A DNA stretch of 32,807 bases from JAAYDF01 sp964511155 (GCA_964511155.1 CAZEEJ010000044.1:1-32807), one strand, 5' to 3'. Positions 1-8,310 are shown, numbered from the stretch's first letter. Numbers and translations are program-made. Notes: generated by a model from the letters alone, not told the origin.

Positions 1-78
1 GGTGACCTTGCTACACCCCATGCCCCAAGCCATCGAGGTGATGATGGCCGCCAGAAACAGACGCTGAGCCGATCTCAT
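1..78 (-). CDS. Lipoprotein, N-terminal fragment (runs off window)
   Basis: Only the first 26 codons are inside the window. They encode a typical lipoprotein signal peptide: a positive start (MRSAQR), a hydrophobic core and a lipobox ending GMGC with Cys22, followed by SKVT. A strong ribosome site (GGAGGAG) lies about 9 nt before the ATG. The gene sits 110 nt downstream of the DUF11 gene at 188-1684 and on the same strand, separated from it by a perfect hairpin. This repeats the layout DUF11 gene - hairpin - lipoprotein seen at 4036-6406. The function cannot be told from the fragment; export and lipid anchoring are inferred from the signal only. Confidence 0.7.
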   Translation of the reverse strand, partial: MRSAQRLFLAAIITSMAWGMGCSKVT

Positions 79-120
79 TGATGGTCTCCTCCTCTCTTGC
101 CTGTGCCGATCAAAGTGGAA

Positions 121-151
121 AGAGGCTACCGAGCATGGTCTGGTAGCCTCT
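121..151 (-). terminator. Perfect 10-bp stem-loop after DUF11 gene 1
   Basis: AGAGGCTACC (121-130) pairs exactly with GGTAGCCTCT (142-151) around an 11-nt loop. On the minus strand it lies 37 nt past the stop of the DUF11 gene and before the lipoprotein start, and is followed by a short T-rich stretch (TTCCACTTT). It could be a terminator or a processing/attenuation hairpin that lowers expression of the downstream lipoprotein. A matching hairpin with the same loop length lies at 4070-4102. Confidence 0.6.
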
Positions 152-187
152 CTCCATTTTACCCATCGTCACGTCGAGAACCACACG

Positions 188-1684
188 TCAGTAGACGTGC
201 GTACTCTCGGTTTCCTGCACCGGACTGGACAGCATGTCGCTGGTCAGCACGGTCGTGAACCGCACGTCGGCCGCCTTGTTTCCTTTGACCACGACGCGGT
301 AGACCGCCTTGGCCTTGGGAGCCAGCGCCGGCAGAGGCGCGAACTTCACGGTCTTCCCCTCGGCTGTGAACTTCGTGGGGCCTTCCGCGGAGACGAAGTC
401 CAATTCGGCCGGCAGCAGGCACTCAATACGGATGTTGTTGTCGTCGGCGGTGCCCTGATTGGTCACCGTGATGGTGTATACCTCTTCGGCGCCGACCTCA
501 ATCGGGTCAGCCTGGTCGACCGTTTCCAGCAGGATGGCCGGGACGCCCCTCACTTCCGTACTCGCCGACGCCTGGGCATTCGCACAGTAGGCGGTAACAA
601 CCGCGTCATCCTTGATTGTACCCGCCCTCTGGCCTACGAACGACACATCGACGTTCTTGGATGCCCCTGGAGCGAGGGTGCCCAGATTCCACGTGACCTT
701 GCCGTTTGCAAACTGCCCGCCATCGCTGGCTTTCACGAACTCGCCAACACCGGAAACGGTGTCCACAAGCACGGTATCTCTTGCTGGAGCATCCCCCGTG
801 TTGCTCACCGTAATTCTGTACTCGGCGGGCCGACCGATATACCGCATTTCAGGGCCGGTTTTGCTGAGCGTCAGCACCGGTTTACGCACCACCGTCTCCG
901 CGCTGGCCTTGGCGGTGAGTCCGCCGGGCTCCGAGGCGGTCGCCTCGTTGACAAAGCTCCCCGTGTTGGCGGATTTGGCCTGGAAGGAGAACTCCCGAGA
1001 TTCGCCCGGCTTCAAGGTACCGGCCTCAAAGCTGACGGTACCCTTGCCATCGCCCGTCTGCCAACCCTGCGGAAGCGTATCCGTCACTTTCACGCCTTCG
1101 ACGGAACCGGTGCCCGTGTTCGTCACCACGATGGTCACGGGGATCATGTCGCACACCAGAACCTCCGCGGGCGCGGTCTTGGCGAGCTTGAGCTCCGGCT
1201 CCACGATGTTCATTGAGGAGCAGGTGCTGGTCTTGAACGCCACGGTTGTGCAGTAGGACAACTCTCCCACGCTGTTGGACACCCCGCTGATCTTGATGAC
1301 CTGCACGGCCCTGGGGCCCAGTTGTGCCAGCGTCCAGCTTGCCGTCTCCCCCTCCGGGCTGGTCGGTTTGGGAGTGATTGAGTCCACCTTGAACCCGCTC
1401 GGGAGCGTGTTGGTGACGACAAGCTCAGGCAAGTTCGCATCCGTGAGGTTTCGAACCTGGACCTCATATGTGAACGGTACATTGGCGCGCATCTGGGCGG
1501 GGCCGAGGTGCTGAATGAGAAGGATGCTGGTGCTTCGCTCTCCCGTCGGAAACGCCAATTCGCCCCTCACCGTGCCAGCGGCGGGCGCGGACGCGTCCTG
1601 GCCGGCAGCCCAAGGGGCCCACAGGGCCGACAGACCGATCATCAGAAGCAGCGATCCCATTCGTGTGCGAGGCGAGGTCATCAT
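188..1684 (-). CDS. Exported DUF11-repeat surface protein 1
   Basis: 498 aa. A signal peptide (residues 1-29, ending AAGQ) is followed by four DUF11-type beta-sandwich repeats (roughly 57-163, 165-268, 270-378, 382-498) with the family phrases VTNTGTGSV, VSNTGDAPA and VTNQGTADD and TLP turns. DUF11 repeats are known from bacterial cell-surface and spore/wall proteins; there is no catalytic motif, so a structural or adhesive surface role is inferred. It is a close paralogue of the protein at 12349-13890 over its whole length and of the C-terminal part of 4127-6406; all three end in ETESTH(V/I)Y. The start is supported by AAAGGAG about 9 nt upstream of the first of two ATGs. A candidate -24/-12 element (1966-1984) and TGTCTC sites (2064-2101) lie upstream. 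Confidence 0.9.
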   Translation of the reverse strand: MMTSPRTRMGSLLLMIGLSALWAPWAAGQDASAPAAGTVRGELAFPTGERSTSILLIQHLGPAQMRANVPFTYEVQVRNLTDANLPELVVTNTLPSGFKVDSITPKPTSPEGETASWTLAQLGPRAVQVIKISGVSNSVGELSYCTTVAFKTSTCSSMNIVEPELKLAKTAPAEVLVCDMIPVTIVVTNTGTGSVEGVKVTDTLPQGWQTGDGKGTVSFEAGTLKPGESREFSFQAKSANTGSFVNEATASEPGGLTAKASAETVVRKPVLTLSKTGPEMRYIGRPAEYRITVSNTGDAPARDTVLVDTVSGVGEFVKASDGGQFANGKVTWNLGTLAPGASKNVDVSFVGQRAGTIKDDAVVTAYCANAQASASTEVRGVPAILLETVDQADPIEVGAEEVYTITVTNQGTADDNNIRIECLLPAELDFVSAEGPTKFTAEGKTVKFAPLPALAPKAKAVYRVVVKGNKAADVRFTTVLTSDMLSSPVQETESTHVY

Positions 1685-1965
1685 CTGAAGTCTCCTTTTC
1701 TCAATCTTGCCGGTTGTTCACTCCGGCTTCTGCCATCCTGCCAAAGCAGTCTCTGTTTTGGCCGTGTGTTCCTGGGATTCCGTTCATTCCCCTCAACGCA
1801 CGCGGAGGACGCCGCGCTGGAGATGAAAGGGATCCTCTACGCCGTCACGCGGGTGCAGAGGTCACCGACAGGCCCAGGCGTTCATGTGTCAGCCCGTACC
1901 AACACGCGCACCCCGACCCGTAACCGGTGTCGGGCATCGGTCACCCATCCGCACCGCACACAATC

Positions 1966-1984
1966 CCTACACGCCGCGTGCCAT
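1966..1984 (-). promoter_or_regulatory. Candidate sigma-54-like -24/-12 element P1
   Basis: On the minus strand this reads ATGGCACGCGGCGTGTAGG. TGGCACG matches the -24 box of sigma-54 promoters and TG falls at the -14/-13 positions, but the -12 base is T rather than C. It is the weakest of four similar elements in the window, supported mainly by its position: 80 nt from the TGTCTC cluster and about 280 nt before the DUF11 start. Confidence 0.4.
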
Positions 1985-2063
1985 AGGCCAAGTCTCATCA
2001 CCATCCCTCTCCCCGGTGTGTGCCCGGAGACCGAGAGCCATTTTCCGCCGGGAACCGCGGCCA

Positions 2064-2101
2064 TGTCTCATGAACGTATCACAACTGTCTCGCCTGAGAC
2101 G
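2064..2101. promoter_or_regulatory. TGTCTC/GAGAC enhancer-like cluster U1
   Basis: Half-sites TGTCTC at 2064-2069 and 2086-2091 (22 nt apart) and an inverted GAGAC at 2096-2100. The same hexamer pair occurs upstream of the other DUF11 genes and of the degenerate regulator. Position upstream of a -24/-12-like element is what an NtrC-family upstream activating sequence would have. Binding by the regulators in this window is inferred. Confidence 0.5.
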
Positions 2102-2210
2102 GCGGCGGCGACCGAGCATGAACACCAGCTTCTCATGGGCATTCGCGTGGCTCTCTCCTGGAACGCCGCCCACGGAATCGACGTGGCCCGGACCGTACCC
2201 GTCGCGGGGC

Positions 2211-3023
2211 TTACCGCCGGATGCCCATGTGCCCCGGCTGGAGAGGCACACTACCGTACGGGGTCTGGATCGCGCCCGAGCATATCATGCTGGGGTCGCC
2301 GAGACTTCTGCCCTGGACCAATTGCAGGAGGGCCCCCGCCGCGGCGATCTCGCCGGCCAGCGAGAGCTTGCCGGTCGACCGGGCGGCCAGTTGGCCGGCC
2401 GTTGCCGCTCGGACATTGGCTACCTGGACGTCCCCCAGGACCAGGTTGTAACCCACATTCGCCAGCCCGACGCCGCAGATGTTGGGATTGTGCACATCGA
2501 CCTCTAACACGACCTTTGCCGCGCTGAGGGAAACGTCCGCGAAGGAGACGCGCGGGGATGAGAACGATGGTGGACGCAGGATTGGCAGCTTGCCTCGGTG
2601 CTCCAGGGGAACGTCCCAGGGATAGTCAAGCGCCGTGACGATGATGGCCCCGTGAAGCCGGTAGGGAATCTCCTCGGCGTTTTGAAGTTTGGCATAAGCT
2701 CCCCACAGCTTGGCATAGTCCATCCGAACTGGAAGCGGCATGGTGCCCTCGCCCCCGGCCGGCAGGTCGATTTCGGTCGGCTGTTCCGACTGCATGAATT
2801 CGGTGTCGGCGATGTCGATCCCGTATCGGAACTTCGGTGACTTCAGCCGAACCGGGTAAGGGTTGTAGACGACGACGTCGAAGACCACACCCACACCGCT
2901 GAAATCAATGCTGCTGATCCGAACATTCACGGCGCGGACTTCAGGCCGTCGTACGCTCGAACATCCCATTGCCAGGCAGATCGGGAACAGCACGGCCACG
3001 CCGACGAGTTTGTGTGTCATCAT
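2211..3023 (-). CDS. Lipoprotein with two LEA14/WHy-type domains
   Basis: 270 aa. The N-terminus MMTHKLVGVAVLF... ends in a lipobox (LAMGC, Cys21), so the protein should be lipid-anchored. Two beta-sandwich repeats of the LEA type 2 (WHy) kind follow, about 25-140 and 150-265, each with the hallmark phrase of a structural segment leading to VYNPYPV or VHNPNICG. LEA14-like domains are known from desiccation-stress proteins and from bacterial exported proteins of unclear function; no enzyme motif is seen. I chose the start at 3023 because GGAGGGAA lies just upstream and the signal peptide begins there; the longer frame to 3233 overlaps the preceding gene. It follows the lipoprotein at 3134-4036 with a 110-nt gap, probably in one transcript with DUF11 gene 2. 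Confidence 0.82.
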   Translation of the reverse strand: MMTHKLVGVAVLFPICLAMGCSSVRRPEVRAVNVRISSIDFSGVGVVFDVVVYNPYPVRLKSPKFRYGIDIADTEFMQSEQPTEIDLPAGGEGTMPLPVRMDYAKLWGAYAKLQNAEEIPYRLHGAIIVTALDYPWDVPLEHRGKLPILRPPSFSSPRVSFADVSLSAAKVVLEVDVHNPNICGVGLANVGYNLVLGDVQVANVRAATAGQLAARSTGKLSLAGEIAAAGALLQLVQGRSLGDPSMICSGAIQTPYGSVPLQPGHMGIRR

Positions 3024-3133
3024 CGATCTTCCCTCCAGGGGGCGTTGGTCAACCCCGTGCTTGATGCATCTTAGCGGCAAAAAGCAGGTGCGGAGCCCGC
3101 GGAGCCCACCCACTCCGCCGCGGTCCAATCCGA

Positions 3134-4036
3134 TCATCGACGCCTTCGCACGGGCTGTGTGGCCGGGGCCTTCTGCACAGCCTCCGCCGGGCGGGAGGAC
3201 AGAAACTGGCTTACCTCCCGCTCCTTCAGCCATTGTCGAACCTGAACCTCAACGGGTGCACCGGCGGCCCAACCCTTGGGCGTCAGGTTCGGTGTCTTGG
3301 CCAGCAACCTCAGGACGTCCTGGGCGTCCTTCTCGCAAGAGCAGGGGCCCACGAGAGCAACCTTGTGCTGAGCCCTCGGGTTGTGGAACGGCACAAACCA
3401 GAGATACTCGTCCGAGCTCACTCGTTTCGGCAAGCCCGTTTCTTCGGTCACCGCCGCTTGAGCCTCCTCGAGCCGCGAGAACGGGCCAAGCAGAATCGGC
3501 AATCGGTCGGGGGCCGTGGTCTTGACAAAATAATAGGGGACTGGCACCGGCACTGTCGCCAGAGGCGGCATGATTTCCGCCATTCTTAGCGGCGGAACGG
3601 TGCGCCAGACCTTGGCCACCAGTTCGCCGCTAGCCATATACACCGCAACTTCCGCGATGGCCGGCGGGGCATTGGGCGGCACGCCCAGCTCGCGGACGGG
3701 GATCGACACGCGTAGGTCCTTGAACGTCTGCGGGGACTGAAGAACCATGATCGTTGTTGTCGCGGCCACGGTCCCATCGGCGCCTTGGTACCGCCCATCA
3801 CGCGAGCGAAGCGGAGCCCGGTCGCGGTCAAAAAGCCGCACCCGATAGATGAGCTGCTGCCCCTTGAGATGCTTTGCCTCCAGCGTGGAGACGAAGGACA
3901 GCGCGGTCAGACGCCTTTCCTCCCTGACGTCCTCACAACGCGAGACGAGAAACGTAGCCTTCGGCGAAACGCACCCTGCCGTACAGCTCAGCGTCCCGAC
4001 GACGAGCAGGAGCGACAACTGTCTGGGTGCATTCAT
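3134..4036 (-). CDS. Lipoprotein with SPOR-like C-terminal half
   Basis: 300 aa. The signal peptide ends in a lipobox (CTAGC, Cys22). The middle region (about 30-170) is a beta-rich segment without a family I can name. Residues about 180-270 contain two phrases, PILLGPFSRLEEAQAAV and VALVGPCSCEKDAQDVL, that look like the two halves of SPOR-type or SPOR-like peptidoglycan-binding folds; this assignment is tentative. The gene lies 90 nt downstream of DUF11 gene 2, past a perfect hairpin (4070-4102), and upstream of the LEA14-like lipoprotein. The ribosome site is weak (GACGGG region). A cell-envelope role is inferred from the lipobox and context. Confidence 0.75.
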   Translation of the reverse strand: MNAPRQLSLLLVVGTLSCTAGCVSPKATFLVSRCEDVREERRLTALSFVSTLEAKHLKGQQLIYRVRLFDRDRAPLRSRDGRYQGADGTVAATTTIMVLQSPQTFKDLRVSIPVRELGVPPNAPPAIAEVAVYMASGELVAKVWRTVPPLRMAEIMPPLATVPVPVPYYFVKTTAPDRLPILLGPFSRLEEAQAAVTEETGLPKRVSSDEYLWFVPFHNPRAQHKVALVGPCSCEKDAQDVLRLLAKTPNLTPKGWAAGAPVEVQVRQWLKEREVSQFLSSRPAEAVQKAPATQPVRRRR

Positions 4037-4069
4037 TTCGCGCCCGTCCCGTCACGTCTTCACAAGCAA

Positions 4070-4102
4070 GCGGGGTGCCACCACGATGGTATGGCACCCC
4101 GC
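4070..4102 (-). terminator. Perfect 11-bp stem-loop after DUF11 gene 2
   Basis: GCGGGGTGCCA (4070-4080) pairs exactly with TGGCACCCCGC (4092-4102) around an 11-nt loop. It lies 25 nt past the DUF11 stop and before the lipoprotein start at 4036. There is no clear T tract, so it may be a stabilising or partial terminator between genes of one unit, as at 121-151. Confidence 0.6.
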
Positions 4103-4126
4103 TCTCTCATCCATGAGCCCTCGCGA

Positions 4127-6406
4127 TCAGTAGATGTGCGTGCTCTCGGTTTCTTCAACCGGGGCAGTGAGCATATCACTGGTCATCGAGGTCTTGAAAC
4201 GCACGTCGCCGACGGCCGTACTCTTGACGACCACGCGGTAAGCCACCTTTGCTTTAGGAGCCAAGCTTGGCAGTGGGGCAAACCTGATGGTCCTGCCGGT
4301 AAGCGTCCCCTTGGTCGGCCCGTCGCTGGACACAAGCTCCTGCTGCTCGGGCAACTCGCAGACGATCACAATGTTCGAGTCATCCGCGGTACCCTGGTTG
4401 GTGATTTCGATCGTGTAGGTCGTCGTCCCGCCCACCTCGATCGGATCCGGGTTATCCACAACCTCCAGCAGGATCGCCGGGACGCCCTTGATGGGAGTCG
4501 CCGCGTCCGCGGTGGCTTGTGCACAGAACGCCTGGGCAGTCGCGGTATTCCGGATCTCGCCGCGCTGCGTTGCCTTCAAGGTGATCGTGACCTTCCGGGA
4601 GGCCTTGGGCTCAAGTGTCCCCATGTTCCAGGTGACCTTGCCGTTGGCGAACTGGCCTCCGTCACTGGCCTCCACGAAGGTTGCCCCCGCCGGCACCGGG
4701 TCGGTCAGCACAGTGTCGCGGGCGGGTGCATCACCGGTATTGGTCACGGTGATCTCGAAGGGCACCGGACGACCGATGAATCGCTCCTTCGGGCCGGTCT
4801 TTGTCACTGCCAGTACCGGCTGACGCACCACTGTCGAGCAGCTCGCCTCGGCGGTGAGCCCTCGGTCGGCCGTCGCCGTTGCCTTGTTGTCGTATCGACC
4901 GGGCTTGGAGGCCTTGACATTCACCGTATACCGCTGGGATTGACCGGCATTCAGGTTCCCAACCTTGATCGTGATCACCTTCTTGCCGTCCTCAGTTGCC
5001 AACCCATCAGGAAGTGGATCGTTGATGGTCACGTTTGTGGCCGGGCCGTCACCCTTGTTCGTGACCACCAGCGTGTACGGAATCAGTTCGCAGATCACGA
5101 CCTCGCCCGGACACTGCTTCTCAAGCGCCAGCGACGGTGCGGTCACCACCGTGTCCGCACAATCGCGACCCGACAGGCCCTGAGCGGCCGTTACTTCGGC
5201 GCAGTTGCTGAACTTCCCGGTCCGAGTCGCCTTGACCTGGACGGCGAGGGCCGATTGCGCACCCGCGGCCATCGTGCCCAACGACCAAGTCAACGTCTTG
5301 CCGCTTACCCGAGCTTCCGGCCGACTGGACACGTACTCGATACCGTCCGGCAGCGTGTCCGTCACCACCACTTCATTCGCGGGCACCTGCGAGAGGCTCG
5401 ACACCACGATGTTGTACGTGAACTCATCATTCACCATCGCCGTCGGCGGCGCTGATTTCTTGATGCCGATCTGGGGCGCGATCCAGATCTTCTGGGTCGC
5501 CCCGGTGGCGATCAGGACAGCCGGCTTGCAGCACTGCAGGTTGTCCGGACGGATAATCTCAATCGCCACGTCGTTGGTACCGGCTTCAGGCCTGGCTTGA
5601 TTGAGTGTGACCGTCGCAAGGCCCTGCGCATTGGTCCTCACCGAGGCAGTCGTGTTCCCGCCGGGATCGAACGTGCCCGCCGGCCCACCGGTGATCGTGT
5701 AGTTGACCACGTAGTCAGCCAACGGCGAACCATCGGAGTACTTCATGACCTTGGTGACAAACTGGTGCGGTGTCCCGGTCGGGTTAGTCGCCGCCGCAGG
5801 CCACTCCCATGCCACGTCGTACCAGTGCTTCACGGCGAAAACCTTATGCTTCTCCCATCCGTAGATCGCCGGCGCGTAGGCCACAATATGCGTATCGCCC
5901 TCCACGGGAGACGTGATCACACACCAGGTCTGACCCGGTGCAAGGTGTATGTCGTCCGATGGGTCGTCATTCCCGCGGTCCAGGACGTGGTTGAAGTTAT
6001 TGGTGTGGGAAACCGCAAAGTGGTTATCGACCTTATATCCCCGACTCGCCCGGATCCCGCTCTCGTCAACTTCGACGATGTCTCCGACGCTGCCGTTGGA
6101 GATGATCCACTCCACGCGTCGATTGGGCAGCGGCTTCCCGTCATGGTCCTTGACCGTCGCAACAAGAATGTGTTGCGTTCGGACGGGATTGACGTCCGCG
6201 AGAGGCTCCAGCTCAATCGTGGCTGCATAGGGATCCCAATTGCTGTGGTAGCCGCCCTCCGGGGGCTTGGGATGCGTGGGTATGATATCACCCGTGGCCG
6301 GCCAAGTGAATGAATGCGGCATCGACTCGCGACATCCGCAAGCGCCGGCCCCCAGCATGAGCAGCAACATTGTACTGGCGATTGTCTTTCGATATGTGGC
6401 GTTCAT
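4127..6406 (-). CDS. Large DUF11-repeat surface lipoprotein 2
   Basis: 759 aa. The N-terminus MNATYRKTIAS... leads to a likely lipobox (GAGAC, Cys23). Residues about 65-300 form two Ig-like/Big-1-like segments (phrases VATVKDHDGKPLPNRRVEW and VTKVMKYSDGSPLADYVVNY), which is a bacterial Ig-like pattern with polymorphic loops. Four DUF11 repeats follow (about 313-415, 418-520, 522-630, 640-759). The last three are close to the repeats of the other two DUF11 proteins, and the protein ends ETESTHIY. The start at 6406 is chosen for the AGGAGG 9 nt upstream and the signal peptide; an upstream extension to 6547 has no ribosome site. A structural surface role is inferred. Candidate promoter 6662-6680 and inverted TGTCTC/GAGACA site 6809-6835 lie upstream. 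Confidence 0.9.
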   Translation of the reverse strand: MNATYRKTIASTMLLLMLGAGACGCRESMPHSFTWPATGDIIPTHPKPPEGGYHSNWDPYAATIELEPLADVNPVRTQHILVATVKDHDGKPLPNRRVEWIISNGSVGDIVEVDESGIRASRGYKVDNHFAVSHTNNFNHVLDRGNDDPSDDIHLAPGQTWCVITSPVEGDTHIVAYAPAIYGWEKHKVFAVKHWYDVAWEWPAAATNPTGTPHQFVTKVMKYSDGSPLADYVVNYTITGGPAGTFDPGGNTTASVRTNAQGLATVTLNQARPEAGTNDVAIEIIRPDNLQCCKPAVLIATGATQKIWIAPQIGIKKSAPPTAMVNDEFTYNIVVSSLSQVPANEVVVTDTLPDGIEYVSSRPEARVSGKTLTWSLGTMAAGAQSALAVQVKATRTGKFSNCAEVTAAQGLSGRDCADTVVTAPSLALEKQCPGEVVICELIPYTLVVTNKGDGPATNVTINDPLPDGLATEDGKKVITIKVGNLNAGQSQRYTVNVKASKPGRYDNKATATADRGLTAEASCSTVVRQPVLAVTKTGPKERFIGRPVPFEITVTNTGDAPARDTVLTDPVPAGATFVEASDGGQFANGKVTWNMGTLEPKASRKVTITLKATQRGEIRNTATAQAFCAQATADAATPIKGVPAILLEVVDNPDPIEVGGTTTYTIEITNQGTADDSNIVIVCELPEQQELVSSDGPTKGTLTGRTIRFAPLPSLAPKAKVAYRVVVKSTAVGDVRFKTSMTSDMLTAPVEETESTHIY

Positions 6407-6661
6407 GAGGTCGACCTCCTGGTAGTGCTCCATAGCGGAACAACGAGTCCCTGGTCCTTGCCTATATACGTAGCCCCGATCTCCACTCACCATCGGAGAA
6501 TCGGGGGAGCCGAATCCACTGTCTGACACTTCTGAGGCGCAGCCCAATACGGGTATCGCTCCTCACTGTTTTATGTGCCCGACGCACATGGTACGCGCCC
6601 TGAAGCTCACACGCCAGAGCCATGACGCCGATTTTTTGGGTGGCTCGCAATTATTCCCAAG

Positions 6662-6680
6662 CCATCAAATGCCGTGCCGC
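6662..6680 (-). promoter_or_regulatory. Candidate sigma-54-like -24/-12 element P2
   Basis: On the minus strand GCGGCACGGCATTTGATGG. The GGCACGG block and the TGAT(A/G)G end match the elements at 8135-8153 and 14167-14185 with the same spacing. It is about 255 nt before the DUF11 gene 2 start and 129 nt from the inverted TGTCTC/GAGACA repeat. Confidence 0.5.
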
Positions 6681-6808
6681 GCCAATAGATCTATCGGCAA
6701 GACCGGCTCCCCGCCAGAGAATCACCGGTGGCGAGGAAGGTTGTTGCAGCCTCAATCGGTACGGAAGCGTGCGCGATCATCTCCGGAATCTCAATAGCGC
6801 CTCAGTTG

Positions 6809-6835
6809 TGTCTCGCAAGCGCCTCACGTGAGACA
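6809..6835. promoter_or_regulatory. Inverted TGTCTC/GAGACA enhancer-like site U2
   Basis: TGTCTC (6809-6814) and GAGACA (6830-6835) form an inverted repeat whose arms start 21 nt apart, two helical turns. The same arms and same 21-nt spacing recur at 8276-8302 and 14290-14316. This fits a dimeric Fis-type helix-turn-helix regulator. Confidence 0.6.
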
Positions 6836-6836
6836 C

Positions 6837-8021
6837 TCAGACATCCTCCCCACGCACGGGAATCCCGAACTCCTTCAGCCGCCGATAGAGCGTCGCTCGG
6901 CTTATCCCAAGCAATCGGGCCGCCAATGTGCGGTTACCTCTCGACGCCGCCATGGCTGCCTGGAAACGCCCCTTGGGGGTCTGTACAGCCCCACTGCACG
7001 GAGCCGTGCACACCATCCCGGATGTCCGTATCTCCTGTGGAAAGTCGGCCGGGGTAATGACCGACCCGACACAGCGCAAGGCTGCGGATTCGATCACGCT
7101 TTGCAGTTCCGTCATGTTGCCCGGCCACTGGTAACCAAGCAGCATCCCCATCGCTTCGTCGCTCAGAACCGGGGGCGGCTTGTCCGGCAACAGGCGGCAC
7201 TGCCGCAAATGGAAGGCTGTGATCGAAGGAATATCAATCAACTGTTCCCGCAGGGGCGGCAGGGAAATATGGGCCACCCGGATTCTGTACAGCAGGTCGT
7301 CGTGGAATCGGCCTTCAGCAACTGCGTGCACCAGATTGAACCGCGTGGCGCAGATGAACCTGATGCTTACCCGCTGGGGTCGAGAGTGGCCTATTCGGTT
7401 GATCTCTTGCGTTTTCAACACCCTGGCCAACTGGATCTGGAAACCATACGGCACATCACGGATTTCCTCGAAGAAAACCGTCCCGCCATCAGCGGACTCG
7501 AACAGCCCCGCCTGGCTCTCCGTGGCGCTGGTGACGGCTCTTGGCTCATACCCGAAGAATCGGTTTGCCAGGGCTGATTCCGGCAGGGCAGCCCATGGTA
7601 CGACAATGAAGGGCTGATGACGCCGCGGACTGAGCCCATGTATCTCCTGTGCAACGAAGTCCACCGCCGTGCCGGGCTCGCCCTCAATGAGAACCGGGAC
7701 GTCTACTCCGGCCAGATTCCGGATGCTTTCCATCACCGACTGCATGCCGGGAAGGCCGCGCAGAAGGTCGTTCAATTCGCCTGTTCCGGACAAGTCGGAG
7801 CGAAGCCGATCCGTACCGCTGGGGAATGGAGTGGCGTTTTCGTCCGAATTAGCCATAGAACCTGGATCCCACACAGCGCTCATCATGGCCTTGCGTATTG
7901 AGGGGCATACGTCTGGCTTGCTGCCCCGCCCCCCAATGGCCACTGGAGCCGGTGTCTCCTCGGGGAAACTCCCGGTCTGATCGGTGGCCTTCCCCATCGC
8001 CTTCGGTGCTCCCGCGGCCAA
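6837..8021 (-). CDS. Degenerate sigma-54 activator paralogue (ATPase motifs lost)
   Basis: 394 aa. Residues about 88-330 align by eye with the AAA+ domain of NtrC-type activators and 363-384 with a Fis-type helix-turn-helix (RTLAARLLGISRATLYRRL) nearly identical to that of the neighbour at 8311-10800. Key motifs are broken: Walker A is GEPGTAVD (114-121; Lys replaced by Val), the GAFTGA loop is RAVTSA (161-166), Walker B is TVFFEEI (Asp to Glu) and sensor II is GNMTEL instead of GNVREL. The arginine-finger region (LLYRIRV...LPPLRE) remains. It should bind DNA but not hydrolyse ATP or engage sigma-54. A role as competitor, repressor or co-oligomer is inferred. The N-terminal 85 residues show no sensor domain. 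The start is TTG at 8021 with GAGGAG 5 nt upstream; ATG at codon 9 is an alternative. It has its own promoter-like and enhancer-like sites upstream. Confidence 0.85.
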   Translation of the reverse strand: MAAGAPKAMGKATDQTGSFPEETPAPVAIGGRGSKPDVCPSIRKAMMSAVWDPGSMANSDENATPFPSGTDRLRSDLSGTGELNDLLRGLPGMQSVMESIRNLAGVDVPVLIEGEPGTAVDFVAQEIHGLSPRRHQPFIVVPWAALPESALANRFFGYEPRAVTSATESQAGLFESADGGTVFFEEIRDVPYGFQIQLARVLKTQEINRIGHSRPQRVSIRFICATRFNLVHAVAEGRFHDDLLYRIRVAHISLPPLREQLIDIPSITAFHLRQCRLLPDKPPPVLSDEAMGMLLGYQWPGNMTELQSVIESAALRCVGSVITPADFPQEIRTSGMVCTAPCSGAVQTPKGRFQAAMAASRGNRTLAARLLGISRATLYRRLKEFGIPVRGEDV

Positions 8022-8134
8022 TACAACTCCTCACCCATGCTGCCGACAGCAGGTGACCTCTGAAGCAAGAGCACGGACAGCAACCTCTCGGGTTGCGGAA
8101 AGCGTGTTGCCCGGGCCAGCTCCCTCGTGCTCAC

Positions 8135-8153
8135 CTATCATCTTCCGTGCCAA
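8135..8153 (-). promoter_or_regulatory. Candidate sigma-54-like -24/-12 element P3
   Basis: On the minus strand TTGGCACGGAAGATGATAG. The first 16 bases are identical to the element before DUF11 gene 3. TTGGCACG is a perfect -24 box; the -12 position reads TGA where the consensus has TGC. It lies about 115 nt before the degenerate regulator start and about 100-150 nt from the enhancer-like sites at 8251-8302. Confidence 0.6.
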
Positions 8154-8250
8154 CCATCGCCCAACAAGAACCTCATTGCGAGAGCGAGCATTGTGGAATG
8201 GCGGGCCAACCGGTGAACATCACCGGTACGGCAACCCCAAAGCCCAACCA

Positions 8251-8302
8251 CGTGAGACCTGCCGCGTCTCACGGGTGTCTCAGGAGTGTGTCGCCGGAGA
8301 CG
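8251..8302. promoter_or_regulatory. Double TGTCTC/GAGAC enhancer-like site U3
   Basis: Two inverted repeats side by side. CGTGAGAC (8251-8258) and GTCTCACG (8266-8273) are exact 8-bp arms with a 7-nt spacer. TGTCTC (8276-8281) and GAGACG (8297-8302) start 21 nt apart, as at 6809-6835. The site lies between the stop of the intact regulator (8311) and the promoter of the degenerate one. Confidence 0.6.
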
Positions 8303-8310
8303 GCGTTGAC

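Larger units (their letters stand above)
1685..2210. other. Regulatory gap before DUF11 gene 1
   Basis: This 526-nt stretch has no convincing gene; the open frames crossing it are antisense to flanking genes or have random-looking composition. It holds the long leader of the DUF11 gene, a candidate -24/-12 element (1966-1984) and a group of TGTCTC/GAGAC half-sites (1991-1996, 2064-2069, 2086-2091, 2096-2100). Confidence 0.6.
6407..6836. other. Regulatory gap before DUF11 gene 2
   Basis: 430 nt without a supported gene. It contains a leader of about 250 nt, the candidate promoter at 6662-6680 and the enhancer-like inverted repeat at 6809-6835, whose right arm ends one base before the stop codon of the degenerate regulator. 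By eye it is less GC-rich than the rest of the window. Confidence 0.6.

Noticed and set aside
3024..3233. 70-codon upstream extension of the LEA14-like gene
   Set aside because: It overlaps the preceding gene by about 100 nt and hides the lipoprotein signal; GGAGGGAA supports the start at 3023.
3785..5455. 556-aa plus-strand open frame
   Set aside because: It is antisense to the DUF11 gene 2 and the lipoprotein gene; composition is His/Arg-rich without any domain, typical of a shadow in GC-rich DNA.
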